A DNA stretch of 8,897 bases from Cryomorphaceae bacterium. GTDB taxonomy: Bacteria > Bacteroidota > Bacteroidia > Flavobacteriales > BACL11. Below the pieces are notes generated by a model. That model did not search any database, was not told where the DNA came from, and worked only from the letters and a program-made list of their open reading frames with translations. Position numbers and translations under genes: made by a program. The stretch lies in NCBI GenBank assembly GCA_949531795.1, contig CATIQX010000226.1, forward strand, positions 1-8,897. Reading direction: 5' to 3'. Shown here piece after piece: positions 6,370-8,897 of the stretch. Numbering within the stretch: the stretch's first letter is position 1; the number at the start of each line of letters is the position of its first letter.

Positions 6370-8003
6370 TAAAAAGTCTACACATTCAGAATTATGCTTT
6401 ACTAAAAGACGTATTTATTGATTTCACTGATGGATTTACTGTAATTTCAGGAGAAACAGGGTCGGGAAAATCAATTATGTTAGATGCTTTATCACTACTT
6501 TTAGGGAAAAGAGTAGAGCGCTTTACGGCAGATGAAAATCGATCCAAAAGCACTATTGAGGCAATATTCATTATTGACAGCTCTAAAGAGCAATTCTTTA
6601 TAGATAATGATTTAGATTTTGAAAAAGAAACTGTAGTTAGACGTGAGATAAATTCAGTTGGAAAAAGTAGAGCTTTTATTAATGATACTCCTGTTTTATT
6701 GCAAGTCTTAACTGCTTTTGGAAAGCAGATTATAGAAATTCACTCTCAACATCAGTCCGTATTATTAAAAGATGAACAGGCTCAGTTTTTATTAATTGAT
6801 CAGTTAGCCAAATCAGAAAATGAACTATTTAAATATCAGCAAAAGCTAAAGCAATATACTGCTTTAGTTTCAGAATTAAATATCATTAAAAAATCAGGTA
6901 GTCTTTCCTCATCAGAGCTGGAGTTTTTACAATTTCAGTTTGAGGAATTAAATAATGCAAACTTAATAGAAAATGAAAAAGAAGATATAGAAAACAACAT
7001 TTCATTATTGGAGAATGTTGATGGAATCTCAAATGCTATTGCAGATGGGGAGCATTATTTGAATAATGATGATGGAATTCTTACCTCTTTAAGCGTTGTT
7101 AAAAGAAAGTTTATTGAGTTTGATGCTTTTGGTGATCTGTCAACAAGATTGGATGCTGTGTTAATAGAATTGAATGATATAAATACAGAATTATCTGAAA
7201 TAAATAGTAAGTTAAATGCTGATCCTGAGCAATTATTGAAATTAAATAATCGTTTAGATATATTAAATAATTTATTGCTAAAACACAGAAAAAAATTTAT
7301 TGAAGAGTTAATAGATTTAAAGAATGAAATTGAGAAAAAAATTCTCCTTTCATCCTCATTTGAAATGCAAGTTATAGAAAAACAAAAAGAAATAGAAAAA
7401 CAGATTATAGTTTTAAAAGCTGTCGCTGAAGTTTTAAACTTAAAGAGAACCAAGGTTTTGCCAAAAATAAAACTTTTGCTAGAGAAGCATTTACAACAAT
7501 TAGGGATGCCACACGCTAATTTTAAAGTAGTACTAACTAAAACTGATCAGTTTTATCAAAATGGAAATACAACTATTTCCTTTTTATTTTCGGCTAATAA
7601 AGGAAGTGCTTTACAAGAGGTTGCTAAAGTAGCTTCAGGTGGTGAGCTTTCAAGGTTAATGTTGGCTATAAAGTATATAGCAGCTCAGTTTTCAAAAGTA
7701 AATATCCTTGTTTTTGATGAGATTGATACTGGTGTAAGTGGTGAGATTGCAAGTTTAATGGGGGAGATGATGCTTAATATTAGTAAAGATAATCAGCTAA
7801 TTTCAATTTCTCATTTACCTCAAATTGCCTCCAAAGCAAATAGTCACTTTAAGGTAGTGAAAAGAGTTGTCAGTGGTAATACTGTTTCTGATGTTATTAT
7901 TTTAAACCAGCAACAAAGAGTTGAAGAGATAGCTAAATTATTAAGTGGTAAAAAATTAACAAAAGCAGCATTTGATAATGCTGAAGAGTTATTAAATCAA
8001 TAA
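6366..8003 (+). CDS. recN: DNA repair protein RecN
   Basis: RecN is an SMC-like ATPase recruited to double-strand breaks, where it holds DNA ends or sisters together during RecA-dependent repair. The 545 residues match the usual length of about 550. The N-terminus LHIQNYALLKDVFIDF leads to Walker A GETGSGKS (29-36) and SLLLGKR. A long charged helical stretch (about 150-360, rich in K, E, L and N) forms the coiled coil. The C-terminal half of the ATPase has the ABC signature ASGGELSR (423-430), Walker B ILVFDEIDTG (447-456) and the H-loop H483 in ISHLPQIASKA. All ATPase motifs are intact. The ATG overlaps the PorD-like stop by four bases (ATGA), and a purine-rich AAGGCGG lies just upstream, which could act as a weak Shine-Dalgarno sequence. 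I see no LexA-type operator, and the gene appears to be expressed with the upstream operon. The Walker A plus short coiled coil fits RecN rather than RecF or Smc. Confidence 0.97.
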   Translation: MIKSLHIQNYALLKDVFIDFTDGFTVISGETGSGKSIMLDALSLLLGKRVERFTADENRSKSTIEAIFIIDSSKEQFFIDNDLDFEKETVVRREINSVGKSRAFINDTPVLLQVLTAFGKQIIEIHSQHQSVLLKDEQAQFLLIDQLAKSENELFKYQQKLKQYTALVSELNIIKKSGSLSSSELEFLQFQFEELNNANLIENEKEDIENNISLLENVDGISNAIADGEHYLNNDDGILTSLSVVKRKFIEFDAFGDLSTRLDAVLIELNDINTELSEINSKLNADPEQLLKLNNRLDILNNLLLKHRKKFIEELIDLKNEIEKKILLSSSFEMQVIEKQKEIEKQIIVLKAVAEVLNLKRTKVLPKIKLLLEKHLQQLGMPHANFKVVLTKTDQFYQNGNTTISFLFSANKGSALQEVAKVASGGELSRLMLAIKYIAAQFSKVNILVFDEIDTGVSGEIASLMGEMMLNISKDNQLISISHLPQIASKANSHFKVVKRVVSGNTVSDVIILNQQQRVEEIAKLLSGKKLTKAAFDNAEELLNQ

Positions 8004-8006
8004 GTT

Positions 8007-8014
8007 TATATTTG
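8007..8014 (+). promoter_or_regulatory. Bacteroidota-type -7 promoter element of fabI
   Basis: TATATTTG is a full match to the Bacteroidota housekeeping -7 consensus TAnnTTTG and sits in the 29-base gap between recN and fabI. Transcription would start near 8020, about a dozen bases before the ATG at 8033. No clear TTTG -33 element is visible at the usual spacing, since the nearest TTTG (7971) is too far upstream. The placement still makes an independent fabI promoter plausible. Confidence 0.5.
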
Positions 8015-8032
8015 CAAAATAAATTAAATAAA

Positions 8033-8881
8033 ATGGCAAACAATATTTTAAAAGGAAAGAGAGGGATTATTTTTGGTGCACTAGATAGTAAGTCTATAGC
8101 TTGGAAAGTTGCAGAACATGCGCATGCTGAGGGTGCTAAATTTGTACTTACGAATGCACCTATCGCATTACGTATGGGCACAATTAGTGAATTAGCGGAA
8201 CAAACAAACTCTAAGGTTATTCCAGCAGATGCAACTTCTATGGAGGATTTAAAAGCTCTATATGAAGGAGCAATGGAGGAGTTAGGAGGTAAGATTGATT
8301 TTGTGCTTCATTCTATTGGGATGTCTGTAAATGTCCGTAAGGGAAAGGCTTACTATGAACAAAATCATGACTGGACTATGAAGGGTTATGATGTTTCAGC
8401 ATTGTCTTTTCATAAAACTATGCAAGCTGCTTGGGAACTTGATGCTTTGAGTGAATGGGGATCAGTTGTAGGGCTTTCTTATATTGCAGCACAAAGAGTT
8501 TTTCATACTTATAACGATATGGCAGACAACAAGGCTATGTTAGAGTCTATTGCAAGAAGTTTTGGTTATCATTATGGAATAAGAAGAAATGTGAGGGTAA
8601 ATACAATATCCCAATCACCTACTGAAACTACAGCGGGTAGTGGAGTGGCTGGTTTTGATGGCTTTTATAGGTTTGCAAATGATCTTTCTCCTTTAGGGAA
8701 TGCAACATCTGACGAATGTGCTGATTATTGCATATCTATGTTTTCTGATTATACTAGAAAAGTAACCATGCAAAACTTATTTCATGATGGAGGATTCTCG
8801 TTTACTGGAATGAGTGAAACAGCAATGGCTACTTATCTCAAAGTAATGGAAGATGAAAAGAAAGCTTCTGATAAAAAATAA
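8033..8881 (+). CDS. fabI: Enoyl-[acyl-carrier-protein] reductase FabI
   Basis: FabI reduces trans-2-enoyl-ACP with NAD(P)H, the last step of each fatty acid elongation cycle in the cytosol. The 282 residues form a short-chain dehydrogenase fold. The nucleotide-binding start is GIIFGALDSKSIAWKVAE (11-28), followed by PADAT (64-68) and FVLHSIGMS (90-98). The active site has Y150 in LSYIAAQR, Y160 in TYNDMADNK and K167, the Y-x6-K arrangement of FabI (E. coli Y146, Y156, K163). NTISQSPTETTAGSGV and NLFHDGGFSFTGMS are close to Bacteroidota FabI as I know it. A lysine-rich tail (EDEKKASDKK) extends the C-terminus. The start is the ATG at 8033: the frame is open to a TTG at 8012, but that codon lies inside the predicted -7 element and adds seven non-family residues. 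The gene probably has its own promoter. Only 16 bases follow the stop, with no terminator visible. Confidence 0.96.
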   Translation: MANNILKGKRGIIFGALDSKSIAWKVAEHAHAEGAKFVLTNAPIALRMGTISELAEQTNSKVIPADATSMEDLKALYEGAMEELGGKIDFVLHSIGMSVNVRKGKAYYEQNHDWTMKGYDVSALSFHKTMQAAWELDALSEWGSVVGLSYIAAQRVFHTYNDMADNKAMLESIARSFGYHYGIRRNVRVNTISQSPTETTAGSGVAGFDGFYRFANDLSPLGNATSDECADYCISMFSDYTRKVTMQNLFHDGGFSFTGMSETAMATYLKVMEDEKKASDKK

Positions 8882-8897
8882 TTATAATTAATCACAA

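Noticed and set aside
7055..7453. 132-codon open frame on the minus strand
   Set aside because: It lies wholly within the coiled-coil part of recN. The low-complexity, Ser/Phe/Asn-rich translation is the expected antisense shadow of lysine-rich, AT-rich coding sequence.
8012..8032. TTG at 8012 as the start of FabI
   Set aside because: It adds seven residues not expected in the family and falls inside the probable -7 element. The ATG at 8033 gives MANNILKGKRG, the normal FabI start.
7933..8181. Minus-strand open frame spanning the recN/fabI gap
   Set aside because: It shows no recognisable domain and overlaps two certain genes. Its translation across the gap is a low-complexity leucine/isoleucine run produced by AT-rich DNA.
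8879..8890. Perfect 12-base palindrome TAATTATAATTA at the fabI stop codon
   Set aside because: It has no loop, consists only of A and T, and is short. This is expected by chance in such DNA and is not a credible terminator or operator.
1..8897. Possible mobile element, CRISPR array, toxin-antitoxin or defence system
   Set aside because: No transposase, integrase, direct repeat series, tRNA gene or defence-type domain is visible. All ten genes are recognisable housekeeping or conserved Bacteroidota genes on one strand with uniform composition.

Overview
This window is a compact, AT-rich stretch of chromosomal housekeeping genes. The organism is probably a member of the Bacteroidota, most likely Flavobacteriia or a close relative. 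Four things point there: the gene content (a DUF4835/PorD-type protein, a Bacteroidota-style omega subunit and a Bacteroidota-style FabI), the near absence of Shine-Dalgarno sequences before the start codons, a TATATTTG element matching the Bacteroidota TAnnTTTG -7 promoter consensus upstream of fabI, and relaxed lipoprotein and signal-peptide features. This assignment comes from family recognition and not from a database search. All ten genes are on the + strand and almost no DNA is non-coding.

Positions 1-3035 hold the C-terminal half of NAD-dependent DNA ligase (ligA, cut by the window edge), a cytosolic protein of unknown function resembling DUF6913, dihydrodipicolinate synthase (dapA), and an exported glutathione-peroxidase-family thiol peroxidase. 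These four are joined by 1-base to 4-base overlaps or a 1-base gap, so they are probably co-transcribed and translationally coupled.

Positions 3036-3117 are the largest non-coding gap (82 bases). It contains an AT-rich 12-bp inverted repeat and a weak promoter-like element, so it may separate two transcription units.

Positions 3118-8003 hold five genes, each overlapping the next: bamD (outer-membrane assembly lipoprotein), an rpoZ-like RNA polymerase omega subunit, coaBC (4'-phosphopantetheine synthesis), a DUF4835/PorD-like exported protein with a GTG start, and recN (DNA double-strand-break repair). The genes mix envelope assembly, transcription, CoA synthesis and DNA repair. What they share is probably expression with growth, not one pathway.

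Positions 8033-8881 hold fabI (enoyl-ACP reductase), which probably has its own promoter in the 29-base gap after recN. CoaBC and FabI are loosely connected, because CoaBC supplies the pantetheine arm used by acyl carrier protein.

I found no mobile elements, CRISPR arrays, RNA genes, phage genes or defence genes, and no evidence for an undescribed multi-gene system. The points most worth a second look are the DUF6913-like gene, non-canonical residues in the CoaC active site, the chain of overlapping genes, and the exported peroxidase.
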